26,860 bases of DNA. It comes from CAYZJV01 sp964616275 (GTDB lineage: Bacteria; Spirochaetota; Spirochaetia; Sphaerochaetales; Sphaerochaetaceae). The notes under the pieces were generated by a model. The model searched no databases and was not told the origin of the DNA. It saw only the letters and a program-made list of their open reading frames with translations. Below, one piece after another: positions 7,569 to 16,344 of this stretch (the stretch's first letter is position 1; every line of letters starts with the position of its first letter). The position numbers and the translations under genes are program-made. The stretch lies in contig CAZTUL010000031.1 of the NCBI GenBank assembly GCA_964616275.1, forward strand, positions 1 through 26,860, written 5' to 3'.

Positions 7569-8485
7569 TACACTTTCTCCTTTTCTACCTTACCAAGCAA
7601 CCCCTCTGGTTTTAGCAGTAGGATAAGGATGAGAGCAACAAAAGCGATTGTATCGCGTAATCCATACGGGATTCCAAGCAGTGCTACTCCGAACGTCTCT
7701 AAGAGGCCGAGAAGTATACCTCCAAGCATAGCTCCTGAAATATTTCCAATACCACCAACAACAGCAGCAACGAAAGCCTTCAGCCCCGTCATAGTTCCCA
7801 TTGACGGGTAAACCTTGATTTCGAGGGCAATGAGAAATCCAGCAGTTGCAGCTAGTGCAGATCCGATTGCAAATGTAATTGAAATTATCTTATCGGCCTC
7901 TATCCCCATAAGCTTAGCGGTATCTTGATCCAGGCTCGTTGCACGCATTGCCTTACCAACTCGACTTCGGTCAACAAACAATTTTAATGAAATCATCATA
8001 ACAACTACTACTATGAGAATAAGAATCTGATGAGGAGTAATTGACACACCTCCAATATGTAATGGGGTGTTATCAAATGGATATTCAAGCTTTCTTGATC
8101 GAGTGCCCCACATCCAGGCTGCCATATTGCTTAATATAAAGGAGACTCCGATTGCGGAGAGGAGGGGTGCGAGTCTTGTCGCCTTTCGCAAAGGTTTATA
8201 AGCAACTCGTTCAATAATCATCCCAAGTCCAGCACTAAAGATCATACCGGCAATCATCGCAATAAAAAATGCGACTAATGTCCATGGTCCCAAGGTCTGA
8301 CCCCGAATGAGGTTAAAAGTAAAAAGTCCAAGATAGGAACCAATCATAAGTATGTCACCATGAGCAAAGTTGATGAACTTGAGAATACCGTATACCATCG
8401 TATAACCGAGGGCGATGAGCGCGTAGATTCCACCAAGTGTCATGCCATTCATCAGGTGTTGAAAAAATTCAGCAATAGATCCCAC
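7568..8485 (-). CDS. livH: Branched-chain amino-acid ABC transporter permease LivH
   Basis: This 305-residue inner-membrane permease pairs with LivM. Typical stretches are GGIYALIALGYTMVYGILKFINFAHGDILMIG near the N-terminus, the MRATSLDQDTAKLMGIEADK coupling loop, and the GGIGNISGAMLGGILLGLLE motif. The start is GTG at 8485 with AAGGAG 6 bases upstream. It is separated from livJ by about 220 bases containing two hairpins, one of them terminator-like. Expression of livHMGF is therefore probably lower than that of livJ. Confidence 0.94.
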   Translation of the reverse strand: MGSIAEFFQHLMNGMTLGGIYALIALGYTMVYGILKFINFAHGDILMIGSYLGLFTFNLIRGQTLGPWTLVAFFIAMIAGMIFSAGLGMIIERVAYKPLRKATRLAPLLSAIGVSFILSNMAAWMWGTRSRKLEYPFDNTPLHIGGVSITPHQILILIVVVVMMISLKLFVDRSRVGKAMRATSLDQDTAKLMGIEADKIISITFAIGSALAATAGFLIALEIKVYPSMGTMTGLKAFVAAVVGGIGNISGAMLGGILLGLLETFGVALLGIPYGLRDTIAFVALILILLLKPEGLLGKVEKEKV

Positions 8486-8497
8486 TTTAGGCTCCTT

Positions 8498-8533
8498 AAA
8501 AAAATCAGACCTCCACGACGACGCGGAGGTCTG
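8498..8533 (-). terminator. Terminator or attenuator between livJ and livH
   Basis: Read on the minus strand, a 9-base perfect stem (CAGACCTCC at 8525-8533 with GGAGGTCTG at 8506-8514) has a 10-base loop. One base later come seven T (8498-8504). It lies just before the livH ribosome site, inside the operon, so it is likely a partial terminator that lowers livHMGF expression relative to livJ. Confidence 0.75.
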
Positions 8534-8656
8534 CGTGTCGACGATGTCACAGTATCATATGTGCCGCCGACGATGCAATAAAAGGTATCAATACCCCATA
8601 ACAAGAGACCCATAGGCCAATCTATGTTCTCGTCACTTGCTAAGGAAACAAACTAC

Positions 8657-8690
8657 GTATGGCAATACCAATTATCTGGTACTGCCATAC
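8657..8690 (-). promoter_or_regulatory. Stable hairpin at the 3' end of livJ mRNA
   Basis: An inverted repeat (8657-8670 with 8677-8690) forms a 14-pair stem with one mismatch and a 6-base loop. It starts 16 bases after the livJ stop codon. There is no long T run, so it is more likely an mRNA 3'-end stabiliser or processing stop than a terminator. Confidence 0.55.
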
Positions 8691-8705
8691 AGTTCAGGTT
8701 CATTT

Positions 8706-9950
8706 TTAGTCAACCTTCACCAATCCGCCATCAACAACTGTATAGGCTCCAAGGTACTTGGGAGTGGTTCCTTCAACTTTGTAAACACCCTGGTATGCAA
8801 CCAGATCACCATTTTCAGCAAAATTGATTAATCCAGTTACTCCGGGGAAGTCTTTTATTGAAGCAAATGCATCGCGGACAGCTTTTCGTTCCATTTTGCC
8901 TGTCTCTGCATAGACTTTTTCAAGTGCATCAAAGAGAATATACGCTGCATCATATGCATTCGTAGCAAAAGAATCGGGTGCAAATCCCCACTTCTCAGTA
9001 TACTTTGCTACAAAGTTCTTATAGGACTCAGACTCTTCAACCTGTGTAGGACCAACATACAGCACACCGTCGGTATAATCACCAGCAAGATCATAGATCT
9101 CAGGATTTGAGAAACCATCACTCGAAACGAAAGGAATGGTAATACCTAACTGACTGGCCTGCTCAAGTATCTGAGCCATTTCAGCGGTATAGTTTGGAAT
9201 GTAGATTGCATCTGGATCAGCAGCTCTAATCTTGGTCAACTGGGTTTTAAAATCTTTGTCCCCAATTTGTCCAGTCTCGGCAATGGTTACTTTTCCACCT
9301 CGGCTTTCAAAGCTTGCTTTGGTTCCTTCATAGAGACCTTGGCTATAGTCATTCTTGATATACAGGACACCAAGTTCACGAACGCCAAGTTCTTCATAGA
9401 AGTAATGCCCTGAGACATCACCCTGAAGACCATCGCTAGCAACAGTTCTGAAGACATAATCTCCGATTTCAGTGATATCCTTATGCGTTCCGGAAGGAGT
9501 TACCATAACAATACCTTCGGCCTGAACACGTTCACCAACTGCAAAAGAGACACCTGTGAAGACTGGACCAATAAGAGCTACAACTTTATCTGAACTGGAA
9601 AGCTTTTCAATTCCAGCAAGTCCTTTCTGAGGATCGCCTTCGGAGTCTTCGATAATTAACTCTATGGGAATGTTTCCTGCAATTCCGCCAGTAGCATTCT
9701 TCTCTTCAATAGCTACAAGAGCTCCCTTTGAAATAAGGTTGCCATAGTTAGCGTAATCACCAGTCATAGGGCCGATAAACCCAACTTTCACAGAACTAGG
9801 AGCACTCGCAGGCTTTGCAGCTACGGTAGCTGCCGGAGCGGCTGTTGCACTAGGGGTGCTTGCAGCTTCCTTTTTGCTGCAACCAACAAAAACGGCTAAG
9901 ACTGCCACTACCGCTATGATTATAGCTACAGCCAATACTTTTTTCTTCAT
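8706..9950 (-). CDS. livJ: Branched-chain amino-acid ABC transporter binding lipoprotein LivJ
   Basis: This is the extracytoplasmic receptor (periplasmic-binding-protein fold type I, Leu/Ile/Val-BP family). The 414-residue precursor has a lysine-start signal peptide ending in the lipobox AVFVGC, with lipidated C24, so it is membrane-anchored. An Ala/Ser/Pro linker follows (about 28-54). The mature part has VKVGFIGPMTGDYANYG, VALIGPVFTGVSFAV and FVSSDGFSNPEIY stretches typical of the family. The start at 9950 has AGGAGG 6 bases upstream. It is first in a liv operon reading livJ-hairpins-livH-livM-livG-livF. The ligand within the hydrophobic amino-acid/amide range cannot be told. Confidence 0.94.
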   Translation of the reverse strand: MKKKVLAVAIIIAVVAVLAVFVGCSKKEAASTPSATAAPAATVAAKPASAPSSVKVGFIGPMTGDYANYGNLISKGALVAIEEKNATGGIAGNIPIELIIEDSEGDPQKGLAGIEKLSSSDKVVALIGPVFTGVSFAVGERVQAEGIVMVTPSGTHKDITEIGDYVFRTVASDGLQGDVSGHYFYEELGVRELGVLYIKNDYSQGLYEGTKASFESRGGKVTIAETGQIGDKDFKTQLTKIRAADPDAIYIPNYTAEMAQILEQASQLGITIPFVSSDGFSNPEIYDLAGDYTDGVLYVGPTQVEESESYKNFVAKYTEKWGFAPDSFATNAYDAAYILFDALEKVYAETGKMERKAVRDAFASIKDFPGVTGLINFAENGDLVAYQGVYKVEGTTPKYLGAYTVVDGGLVKVD

Positions 9951-10038
9951 ACATACCTCCTGTATGGTTGCTCACTTGCTAATTCCAGACATTCTCCCCA
10001 AAAAAGCAATAATTAAGCAATTAAGTAAAGTTAAAGGA

Positions 10039-10069
10039 ATTATATACATAAATCAGTATAATTATTCAA
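10039..10069 (-). promoter_or_regulatory. Candidate promoter of the liv operon
   Basis: On the minus strand, TTGAAT (10064-10069) is followed 17 bases later by TATATA, or 19 bases later by TATAAT (10039-10044). It lies about 90 bases upstream of livJ in a very AT-rich tract, so the match could be by chance. No riboswitch or T-box structure is evident in the leader. Confidence 0.35.
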
Positions 10070-10185
10070 TACTCTTCCACGTTTATTGAACATATTCCCT
10101 ATAAGGTGTGAAGATACATAGTTTTTTTACAAACGTGAATACTTTACTGAAGAAATTTTCAGAACCTTCCTTGGCAGAGGAGTTG

Positions 10186-10215
10186 TTGACCAAATGCTCC
10201 CATATCCCCTATTAT
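10186..10215 (+). promoter_or_regulatory. Promoter of tRNA-Arg
   Basis: TTGACC (10186-10191), an 18-base spacer and TATTAT (10210-10215) place the transcription start near 10222, a few bases before the mature tRNA at 10228. Confidence 0.65.
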
Positions 10216-10227
10216 CACAAACACTTC

Positions 10228-10304
10228 GCTCCGATAGCTCAGCTGGATAGAGCACTTCCCTCCTAAGGAAGGGGTCGCGCGTTCGAATCGCGCTCGGGGT
10301 ACCA
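10228..10304 (+). tRNA. tRNA-Arg (anticodon CCU)
   Basis: The 77-base cloverleaf folds fully. The 7-pair acceptor stem (two G-U pairs) joins 10228-10234 with 10294-10300. There is a GCTC/GAGC D stem, and an anticodon stem CTTCC/GGAAG with loop CTCCTAA, giving anticodon CCU, which reads AGG. The T arm is GCGCG-TTCGAAT-CGCGC, and the CCA end is encoded. It is transcribed alone from its own promoter and ends in its own terminator. No integrase or duplicated tRNA end is seen nearby. Confidence 0.96.
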
Positions 10305-10308
10305 TAAC

Positions 10309-10343
10309 GGGTCTTGCGAGAATTCTTGCAAGACCCTCTTTTT
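10309..10343 (+). terminator. Rho-independent terminator after tRNA-Arg
   Basis: A 9-base perfect stem (GGGTCTTGC at 10309-10317 with GCAAGACCC at 10328-10336) is followed by TCTTTTT. It lies 4 bases after the tRNA CCA. Confidence 0.9.
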
Positions 10344-10409
10344 GGTGTTGTCTCATTGTAAAATTTGTAAAAATATGTCAGTGTGTCTTGAAAAATGTCA
10401 GGAGTAATT

Positions 10410-11768
10410 ATGTCCCAATCACGTCGCCTGAAGTCGGGTGACCGTCCATATACGATAATTTCAAAATTTCCGTTCTATTATGGATGGATAATACTTATTG
10501 TCGGTTCTCTTGGCGTCATTGCCAGCGTACCAGGACAAACAATGGGTGTCTCGGTTTTTACCGACCATATCATGGAAGCACTTGGATTATCACGCGTAGG
10601 AATTTCCAGTGCGTACATGATTGGCACCCTCGCAAGCAGTCTCATAATCCCTTATGCTGGAATTCTCTATGATAGATGGGGAGCTAGAATAACTGCCTCC
10701 ATTGCTGCATTCTTCCTCAGCGTTTTTTTACTTCTATTAGCAAATTCCCCAACAGTATCTTCTTTAATTACCGGTGTATTAGGTGTTGGTACTACTGCTA
10801 TTGCCTTTGTGGTAGTAGTCGTGGGATTTTTCGGTATACGGTTTTTTGGTCAGGGAATCCTTACCCTTGTTTCTCGTGGAATGGTCGCCCGTTGGTTCGG
10901 TCCTCGCAGAGGCTTGGTCGTCGGCATTATGGGATTGCTTACCTCATTCGGGTTTTCCTATGCACCGCAACCATTGCAATCACTCATTACTCATTTTGGG
11001 TGGCGCGGAGCTCTCATTCTACTTGCCATAATTCTTGGATGTATTTTTCTACCCCTTGTAATCCTTACATTTCGTTCTGATCCCTCATCGTGTGCCTTAG
11101 AAATTGAACAGGGGTTATCTGAACCAAAGAAAAAGCGATCATCACAGTCACAGGATGCTTCTGTAGAGAAAAACGTAGCTGAAGCCAGAAGAGACCCCGC
11201 GTATTGGGTTATACTTGGATTACTAGGTTATTGGGCTCTCTATAATACTGCTTTTACGTTTCACATTGTGTCAATCTACAGTGAGGTAGGTTTGACTGCC
11301 TCAGAGGCAGTAAAGATATTCCTTCCTATTTCGGTCGTTACCGTTCTTGCCCGGTTCATAGGTAGTTATGTAAGTGATCGCGTCTCAATAAAAAACATCT
11401 ATATTGCATTTACCATTGCTTCCATGGTCTCATCTGCATCGCTTATGCTTTTACACTCCCCCATTGGACGGAGTCTTACCATCGTGAGTTACGGAATCAG
11501 TACGGGACTTTTCGGTATGCTGAACATTGTGACCTGGCCAAAACTGTACGGGAGAAAACACCTCGGAGCCATTAGCGGCTTTGCAATGTCTATTGTTGTA
11601 GCGGGAAGTGCCGTCGGACCATGGTTTTTCAGCCTTGCGTATCGATTTACCGGATCATATGGAAGTGCCGGGTTTATTGGATTTTTAGTGGCCTCTGCTT
11701 TTCTTGTTGCAACTATCTTTATCAAATTCAAGCAAAACACAGAACCGGTATTGAACTCTCAGACATAA
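10410..11768 (+). CDS. Major facilitator superfamily transporter
   Basis: This 452-residue inner-membrane permease has about 12 hydrophobic segments and a charged central loop (KKKRSSQSQDASVEKN region). The MFS motif A-like DRWGARITAS follows TM2. The overall look (YYGWIILIVGSLGV start, MVARWFGPRRGLVVGI) recalls the oxalate/formate or monocarboxylate antiporter-like group, so an organic anion is a reasonable guess, but the substrate is not determined. The start at 10410 is preferred because AGGAG lies 6 bases upstream; an in-frame ATG at 10395 has no ribosome site. It follows the tRNA terminator, has no strong promoter visible, and converges on the ABC operon with a 12-base gap and no clear shared terminator. 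Confidence 0.88.
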   Translation: MSQSRRLKSGDRPYTIISKFPFYYGWIILIVGSLGVIASVPGQTMGVSVFTDHIMEALGLSRVGISSAYMIGTLASSLIIPYAGILYDRWGARITASIAAFFLSVFLLLLANSPTVSSLITGVLGVGTTAIAFVVVVVGFFGIRFFGQGILTLVSRGMVARWFGPRRGLVVGIMGLLTSFGFSYAPQPLQSLITHFGWRGALILLAIILGCIFLPLVILTFRSDPSSCALEIEQGLSEPKKKRSSQSQDASVEKNVAEARRDPAYWVILGLLGYWALYNTAFTFHIVSIYSEVGLTASEAVKIFLPISVVTVLARFIGSYVSDRVSIKNIYIAFTIASMVSSASLMLLHSPIGRSLTIVSYGISTGLFGMLNIVTWPKLYGRKHLGAISGFAMSIVVAGSAVGPWFFSLAYRFTGSYGSAGFIGFLVASAFLVATIFIKFKQNTEPVLNSQT

Positions 11769-11780
11769 TCACTCTATACA

Positions 11781-12683
11781 TTATTCGAATCTGCTCTTTC
11801 GACTTGTATATATTGAAAGCATAATCATAGCTATAAGGGTGAATACAAAAGGAATGGTCAGGATAAAATCGGCAGGAATATCCCACGCTCCCTGAGCATA
11901 ATTCGAGAAAGCATCGGCAAACCCGAATATGAATGCTGCAAACAACAAACCAAAAGGACGCTTCCTACCTAAAAATATTACTACGAGAGCAATCCACCCC
12001 TTTCCGCTGGTAATATTCGGAACAAAAGCACCAAGATTTAGGGTGAGAATGGCACCGGCAAGTGCACAGGTGAATCCAGAAATTAAGAAAGCAATGAATC
12101 TGTAACGTGCCGGGGATAACCCCAAGGAGACCAGAGTCTCCTCATGCAGCCCCGCCGCTCGTAACCGAAAACCGAAGGGGGTCCTATACAGCAGCCAGGC
12201 ACAGCACGCCAAAAGTATCCAGCTCACATACACCAGAAGATGATGTCCATTCAGGAGTGTGCTTATACCGGGTATTACACGTAATAGGGGAATATCAACC
12301 TGAGGAAGATTTCCCAGTTCAGGGAAAACCACGACACCCTTATTATTGAAAAGCTTAAAAGAGAGTACCACTGTGAGCCCAGATGCAAATAAATTTGTGG
12401 CAAGTCCGGTAATGAATACATTGGATTTGAGATACAATGTAATAACACCAAGCAATGCTGCAAGAAGCACTGTGCTCACTATACCTAGCACTATCCCATA
12501 CAGCATATTCCCAGTTGCATAGGTAAAAACAATTGAACTAAAGGCACCCATGAGCATAAGCCCTTCCAGTGCAATATTGAGCATCCCGGAAAGTTCGGTA
12601 AACAGACCACCCATCGCCGCAAGCAGCAGCGGGGTCATAATGGCAATGGAACTGCGAAACAACAGAATTACGACAGCACTCAT
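11781..12683 (-). CDS. BMP-type ABC transporter permease, second subunit
   Basis: This 300-residue inner-membrane protein belongs to the branched-chain/ribose-type permease family (NupQ/RnsD-like). Diagnostic features are ALLLAAMGGLFTELSGMLNIALEGLMLMGAF-type sequence near the N-terminus and TPFGFRLRAAGLHEETLVSLGLSPARYR as the ATPase-coupling loop. The late GKGWIALVVIFLGRKRPFGLL segment is typical of nucleoside permeases of this class. It overlaps the upstream permease gene by 4 bases and is the last gene of the seven-gene operon. The pair would form the membrane channel for the BMP-family receptor encoded upstream. Confidence 0.9.
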   Translation of the reverse strand: MSAVVILLFRSSIAIMTPLLLAAMGGLFTELSGMLNIALEGLMLMGAFSSIVFTYATGNMLYGIVLGIVSTVLLAALLGVITLYLKSNVFITGLATNLFASGLTVVLSFKLFNNKGVVVFPELGNLPQVDIPLLRVIPGISTLLNGHHLLVYVSWILLACCAWLLYRTPFGFRLRAAGLHEETLVSLGLSPARYRFIAFLISGFTCALAGAILTLNLGAFVPNITSGKGWIALVVIFLGRKRPFGLLFAAFIFGFADAFSNYAQGAWDIPADFILTIPFVFTLIAMIMLSIYTSRKSRFE

Positions 12684-13735
12684 AAGCGTACCCTCTTAGT
12701 TCCCAGTTGCTGTAATACGCTACTGGTAACAAGAAAAAAGACGAGAGCTTGTACAATAGAGGCGATTTCGAAGGTAACGTCGGAATGGAGCATTGCGTTT
12801 CTCGCTCCCGATTCAATATAAGCAAAGAAAAGTGCAGCGGGTATAACCGCAACTGGTTGAAATCGAGCTATGAGTGCTACAGCCAGTCCATTCCATCCCA
12901 TCCCGGCAGAAAACTCTTTTACCGTCGCAAAATAGGTACCGAATATAACCATACCGCCACCGAGACCATACAATGCCCCGCTAAACACCATGGGCCATAC
13001 CTGATACCAACCAGCCTGAATTCCCCCGTATCGTGCAAACATCGCATTGAGCCCGAACATACGAAGCTCATATCCACTTTTTGTTTTATAGAGATACAAC
13101 TGTACAAGGACCACAGCAATAAGGGCTAAATAGAGTCCTGAACTTAAATTTGAAGGTTCAAGAATGCGAGAGAATTGAAAGCTCTCAGGAATCTTCTTAG
13201 TAGCAATAAGATTTGTCTCGGGATTCTTAAGTGGCCCAGCAACAAAATAATTAACTACAAGTATTACCATGTTTGATACCAGAAAAGTGGTAATCAATTC
13301 ATTTGTATTCCACTTCATACGCAGAAAACCGGAAAAACCAGAGAGCAAACCGCCAATGACAGCACCGAGAATTAATGAAAAAATGGCTCCAACAATTCCC
13401 CAGGTAGAAAAAGTCAACGCACTCATAGTGGTAACAAAAGCACCTGCATAAATCTGACCCTCACCTCCAAGATTGAAACTTCCACCACGCATGGCAAGCG
13501 AAATTCCAAGCCCACCAAATATGAGAGGGATTGCAGTGTTAAGCATGTTGCCGAAATAGTAAGTACTTTGTACTGGACCAAGGAAAAAATAGTGTAGTGT
13601 TCGTCCAGGTGTTTTACTGAGCAACAATGACAGTATGATGATTGAGACAAGTGCTAATGAAAAAATCACAAGTGGTCCTATGGCAGAACGAAGCATGTAA
13701 GGATGTGTATGAATTTTGTCTGAGCGATTAACCAT
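12680..13735 (-). CDS. BMP-type ABC transporter permease, first subunit
   Basis: This 351-residue inner-membrane protein is NupP/RnsC-like. It has an N-terminal membrane anchor, then NTAIPLIFGGLGISLAMRGGSFNLGGEGQIYAGAF, the usual motif of this permease class, and KSGYELRMFGLNAMFARYGGI as the coupling loop. The start at 13735 overlaps the end of the ATPase gene by 8 bases, and the stop overlaps the next permease by 4. Translation of the transporter genes is therefore coupled. The family is known for nucleosides and simple sugars; the substrate here is open. Confidence 0.9.
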   Translation of the reverse strand: MVNRSDKIHTHPYMLRSAIGPLVIFSLALVSIIILSLLLSKTPGRTLHYFFLGPVQSTYYFGNMLNTAIPLIFGGLGISLAMRGGSFNLGGEGQIYAGAFVTTMSALTFSTWGIVGAIFSLILGAVIGGLLSGFSGFLRMKWNTNELITTFLVSNMVILVVNYFVAGPLKNPETNLIATKKIPESFQFSRILEPSNLSSGLYLALIAVVLVQLYLYKTKSGYELRMFGLNAMFARYGGIQAGWYQVWPMVFSGALYGLGGGMVIFGTYFATVKEFSAGMGWNGLAVALIARFQPVAVIPAALFFAYIESGARNAMLHSDVTFEIASIVQALVFFLVTSSVLQQLGTKRVRL

Positions 13736-15272
13736 GAGAGTATTCCTTCTGACACGCTAGTCCCAACATATAGGAACCTAGTTCCTCCTTCGTCACGTGG
13801 TGTATCGCTTCACCGGAAATCAAAGCTGCAATTGAACCTCTATACAGAACCGCAATTCGATCAGCAAGTGAAAGAATCTCGTCCAGATTGCTAGATATAA
13901 GGAGAACTGCAGCTCCTCTATTTCGCAGTTCAATCATCCGTTCGTACACGAATCTGCCGCTTGCAACATCCAGACCCCATGTTGGCTCACTGAACACTAT
14001 ATAATCTCTGTACTGTTCTATCTCACGTGCGAGAACCACCTTCTGAATGTTTCCTCCAGAAAGCGTTCCCAATGGCATATGCGGAGAACCGGCAACAGAG
14101 AATTTCTGCAGCAACGATTCAGCATGTTCCCGCATTGCAGATTTTCTCAATACACCAAATCGAGAAAATTGTCTTCTTGAAGCAATTATAAGATTCTCTG
14201 CAACCGAGGCTCCAGAGGCACTTCCAACCTTTATTCGATCGGCAGGAACATATGCTAACCCGTCACGCCTTGCTCGACGAGTATCTCTTCGGGAAATATC
14301 AATTCTGTTGTGTTCAATATGCCCGGAGGAAATTGGAAGGAATCCACCCAGAACTGCCTCTAGAACTCCGAGTCCATTTCCGCTCACACCAGCAAAACCG
14401 AGAATCTCTCCACTATATGCAGTGAAAGAGACATTTTGCAAGAGCGGGCGCTCCTGATTCCGTTTTACGACCGAGATGGATTCACATGTGATTATTGGCC
14501 GCTTTTCCTTGGAATACGGCACCTTATTGACCTGTAATGAAATGCTTTGACCCATCATGAGCCGAGAAATTTCCCGTTCATCAATCTCTGATGTGATAAA
14601 TTCACCAACCATCCGACCCTGACGCATTATAGCGACTCGATCGGAAAGGTTTTTGATCTCCTGAAGCTTATGTGTAATGAGAATAATAGATTTTCCGTTA
14701 TCTGCGAGAGTTCGGAGGGTGGTGAATAATGGTACTATTTCCTGCTCTGTAAGTACCGCTGTAGGTTCATCAAGAATTAGAATATCAACATTGCGATAGA
14801 GCATCTTGATAATTTCAACCTGCTGTTTTTGTCCCACGGTGAGGGAAGTCACCTTATCTGAAGCTTCTATGGAAAAATGATGTTCCTTAATAACTGCATC
14901 TACTAATTGATCGGCACGTCTCAAATCATAGCCAAATCGAAATTTTCTTGGCTCCGAGCCAAGGGTTACATTCTGAGCCACAGTAAAATCTTCAATAAGC
15001 TTAAAATGCTGATGGACCATACCGATTCCTAACCGATTGGCATGCAATGGAGAAAGAATATGCTGCGAAACACCTTCAATATGAATAGAACCCGAATCTG
15101 GAACTTCTAATCCATACAACACTTTCATGAGCGTCGTCTTACCAGCTCCATTCTCACCGGCAAGACAAAGAATTTCCCCTCTCCTCAACGTAAGACTTAC
15201 CCCGTCATTTGCCCTATTCCCAGTCTCGGGATAAACCTTCACAATTTCATGCATATGGGCAGCTACTTCCAT
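13728..15272 (-). CDS. BMP-type ABC transporter ATPase (two nucleotide-binding domains)
   Basis: This 514-residue fused ATPase is of the sugar/nucleoside class (NupO/RnsB-like). Domain 1 has Walker A GENGAGKT (39-46) and Walker B VDILILDEPTAVLTEQE. Its signature is SLTVGQKQQVEIIK rather than LSGGQ, as is normal for this family. Domain 2 has the usual degenerate Walker A (GVSGNGLGVLEAVLGG), signature TLSGGNIQKVVLARE and a Walker B ending SEPTWGLD. In that last motif Ser replaces the Asp of DEPT/NQPT, so one site is probably structural. The start at 15272 is an ATG 11 bases after AAGGAG; a GTG at 15284 overlaps that site. Confidence 0.88.
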   Translation of the reverse strand: MEVAAHMHEIVKVYPETGNRANDGVSLTLRRGEILCLAGENGAGKTTLMKVLYGLEVPDSGSIHIEGVSQHILSPLHANRLGIGMVHQHFKLIEDFTVAQNVTLGSEPRKFRFGYDLRRADQLVDAVIKEHHFSIEASDKVTSLTVGQKQQVEIIKMLYRNVDILILDEPTAVLTEQEIVPLFTTLRTLADNGKSIILITHKLQEIKNLSDRVAIMRQGRMVGEFITSEIDEREISRLMMGQSISLQVNKVPYSKEKRPIITCESISVVKRNQERPLLQNVSFTAYSGEILGFAGVSGNGLGVLEAVLGGFLPISSGHIEHNRIDISRRDTRRARRDGLAYVPADRIKVGSASGASVAENLIIASRRQFSRFGVLRKSAMREHAESLLQKFSVAGSPHMPLGTLSGGNIQKVVLAREIEQYRDYIVFSEPTWGLDVASGRFVYERMIELRNRGAAVLLISSNLDEILSLADRIAVLYRGSIAALISGEAIHHVTKEELGSYMLGLACQKEYSHG

Positions 15273-15297
15273 GTGATGCAGCACTCCTTACGACACG

Positions 15298-16344
15298 TTA
15301 CAGCTGTGGGAGCGTATACTCTACTGCTCCACTTCGAAGATCTTCCATAAAAGATTCAAATTTATCGCGAATTTCACTTGGTAAACTTTGTGCGTATAAT
15401 GGATCATCGAAGAAGAATCCAAGATATCCCTCCTGCAATCCAACAATTGAAGCCTGCCCGTAATCAACTGAGCCAGCTCGTACGTCACCAAGAATCTCTT
15501 TCACCAGCTTTTTTTGCTCCATCGAGCCACTTCCCACAACAAACCCAGGTGCAGATTTATATTCATTAGTATTGTGGAACACAATATATGCTCCTTGATC
15601 CTGGGCTACTTTAAAGAGCCCCTGTGCAGCACCGCCTGCGATTACTGCGAATACATCCACACCGCTCGAAATCATACTTGAAGCTAGGTCGGCAGCCTTG
15701 TTGGCATCGAACCAGTTACCTACAACACGGAAGTCAATGGTGATTGAAGAATCAACCATGTGTGCACCTGCAAGAAAACCGGGAACCATATGTCGATTTA
15801 ACAATGGATACTCCTGAGCTGCAATAAAACCAATCTTACGAGCTGCATTTGCATGTTCCATTGAACTGGTGGTCACCAAACCTGCAAGATATCCCAAATA
15901 GAGTGATTGCTCATACTGATTATAGAGATAGGTACGAATCTGACTGTTTCCCTCATAAAATGCATCGGTAATGATAAACTTTTGTTTAGGGAATTTTGCT
16001 CCCACACGTTCACATATTTCCGGAAGCGATGGATTAGAACCAAGCACGATATCATATTCGCCTGTAGCAACAAGCGATGTCAGTTGTTCCTCCCATTCTG
16101 CCTGATTGAATCCAGCTTCATAGATTTTCACTGTGACAGCGTCGTGTTCGGCAGCAAACTCTTCAGCTCCTTGAGCAAGAGCGGTATAGGGAGGACTCCC
16201 CGCCACAACACCGGTAATATACACCAATACAGAGAGCGACGGCTGTGATTCTGCTGCAGATTCTGTCCGACCTGCCGAGAATACCGATCCTGCAGCTATA
16301 ATCATTGCACTCACAATGAGTACCACTATACGTAACTTTTTCAT
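15298..16344 (-). CDS. BMP-family extracytoplasmic binding protein
   Basis: This 348-residue precursor of the BMP/Med family (PnrA/TmpC, BmpA relatives, mostly purine-nucleoside receptors) has a signal peptide ending near SVFSAGRTES. The mature part shows LVYITGVVAGSPPYTALAQGAEEF, LTSLVATGEYDIVLGSNPSLPEICERVGAKFPKQKFIITDA, the QSLYLGYLAGLVTTSS motif and VDVFAVIAGGAAQGLFKVAQDQGAYIV, all typical. No cysteine follows the signal peptide, so unlike most spirochaetal BMPs it is probably soluble and periplasmic. TAGGAGGGG provides a strong ribosome site. It is placed between the aldolase and ATPase genes of the operon. The ligand may be a nucleoside or sugar; operon context favours a compound that becomes a phosphorylated ketose. 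Confidence 0.87.
   Translation of the reverse strand: MKKLRIVVLIVSAMIIAAGSVFSAGRTESAAESQPSLSVLVYITGVVAGSPPYTALAQGAEEFAAEHDAVTVKIYEAGFNQAEWEEQLTSLVATGEYDIVLGSNPSLPEICERVGAKFPKQKFIITDAFYEGNSQIRTYLYNQYEQSLYLGYLAGLVTTSSMEHANAARKIGFIAAQEYPLLNRHMVPGFLAGAHMVDSSITIDFRVVGNWFDANKAADLASSMISSGVDVFAVIAGGAAQGLFKVAQDQGAYIVFHNTNEYKSAPGFVVGSGSMEQKKLVKEILGDVRAGSVDYGQASIVGLQEGYLGFFFDDPLYAQSLPSEIRDKFESFMEDLRSGAVEYTLPQL

Noticed and set aside
9951..10185. T-box or other amino-acid riboswitch upstream of livJ
   Set aside because: No T-box sequence, specifier stem or antiterminator pair is visible; the leader is AT-rich and unstructured by eye.
10159..10356. Open frame of about 65 codons on the minus strand with RARFERATPSLGG and QLSYRSE
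   Set aside because: It is the antisense of tRNA-Arg and its terminator. This type of peptide is a well-known false gene from tRNA complements.
10228..10410. tRNA gene as the edge of an integrated element
   Set aside because: No integrase, no duplicated tRNA end and no phage or plasmid genes lie on either side.
12749..13129. Plus-strand open frame (about 126 codons) opposite the permease
   Set aside because: It is antisense to a permease with clear family motifs and shows no protein-like pattern of its own.
14047..14457. Plus-strand open frame (about 136 codons) opposite the ABC ATPase
   Set aside because: It is antisense to conserved motifs of the second nucleotide-binding domain; a coding shadow.
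11781..16344. The ABC genes as a plain purine-nucleoside uptake system
   Set aside because: The receptor family allows it, but co-operonic dehydrogenase, kinase and aldolase genes with overlapping ends make a pure nucleoside-salvage role less likely. It is kept as an alternative.
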